Source of the DNA: Deltaproteobacteria bacterium
GTDB taxonomy: Bacteria > Myxococcota_A > Polyangia > HGW-17
NCBI GenBank assembly: GCA_003249585.1
Contig: QKIM01000168.1
Span: forward strand, 1 to 6,230
Direction: 5' to 3'
DNA: 6,230 nucleotides
The notes beneath the pieces are model-generated. The model saw only the letters and a list, made by a program, of their open reading frames with translations. It searched no databases and was not told the origin of the DNA. The position numbers and the translations under genes were made by a program. Every line of letters begins with the position of its first letter. Positions within the stretch are counted from its first letter, which is position 1. Shown here one piece after another: positions 6,155 to 6,230 of the stretch.

Positions 6155-6230
6155 ATGTTGACACGCTGGGTACCCGTTCTCATAGTGCTGGCCATCGCGC
6201 TCGGATGCGGGCAGCGCAAATCGGACGATG
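6155..6230 (+). CDS. Lipoprotein, N-terminal fragment cut by the window edge
   Basis: ATG at 6155 follows a strong AGGAGG (6145-6150) by 4 bases. The 25 visible residues, beginning MLTRWVPVLIVLAIALGC, form a lipoprotein signal peptide: a basic residue, a hydrophobic core and a lipobox ending in Gly17-Cys18, with Gly at +2. The frame is open to the edge. A -10-like TATACA (6088-6093) lies upstream, but I see no good -35 partner at the right distance. What the mature protein does cannot be told from seven residues. Confidence 0.75.
   Translation, partial: MLTRWVPVLIVLAIALGCGQRKSDD

Overview
The window most likely comes from a myxobacterium-like organism (Myxococcota or a related deltaproteobacterial lineage). 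It carries several marks of that group: tandem MopE-type Cys/Asp repeats, a MYXO-CTERM-like C-terminal sorting tail, a myxococcal Cys-rich disulfide repeat, and a run of short lipoprotein signal peptides. Base composition looks moderately GC-rich, not extremely so (judged by eye).

Layout. (1) 1-1413 (+): 3' part of a secreted-type protein. It has a long beta-rich region, one myxococcal Cys-rich repeat and a 12-Cys tail, and runs off the left edge. (2) 1445-3508 (-), convergent with gene 1: a 687-residue surface protein made of a possible lipoprotein signal, a trypsin-fold (S1A) domain, seven MopE-type repeats interrupted by a PPC-like beta domain, and a MYXO-CTERM-like tail. (3) 3509-3820: divergent promoter region with a perfect 8-bp inverted repeat. 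(4) 3821-4501 (+): a 226-residue lipoprotein of unknown function behind a clear sigma70-type promoter. (5) 4593-5867 (-): a 424-residue membrane protein with three zinc-ribbon-like Cys clusters, a charged coiled coil and four membrane segments. (6) 5868-6154: second divergent promoter region. (7) 6155 to the right edge (+): start of another lipoprotein.

The genes alternate in strand and form no operon, so no shared pathway can be claimed. The common theme is the cell envelope: three or four of the five products are predicted exported or lipid-anchored and the fifth is an integral membrane protein.

The most interesting observation is that the trypsin-like domain of gene 2 has lost two of its three catalytic residues (His to Ser and Ser to Gly). 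The fold-defining cysteines, the Asp, and the activation-type Arg-Ile-Ile site are kept. This is the same pair of replacements found in human azurocidin, a non-enzymatic binding protein. The gene therefore probably encodes a surface-tethered pseudoprotease, not an active protease.
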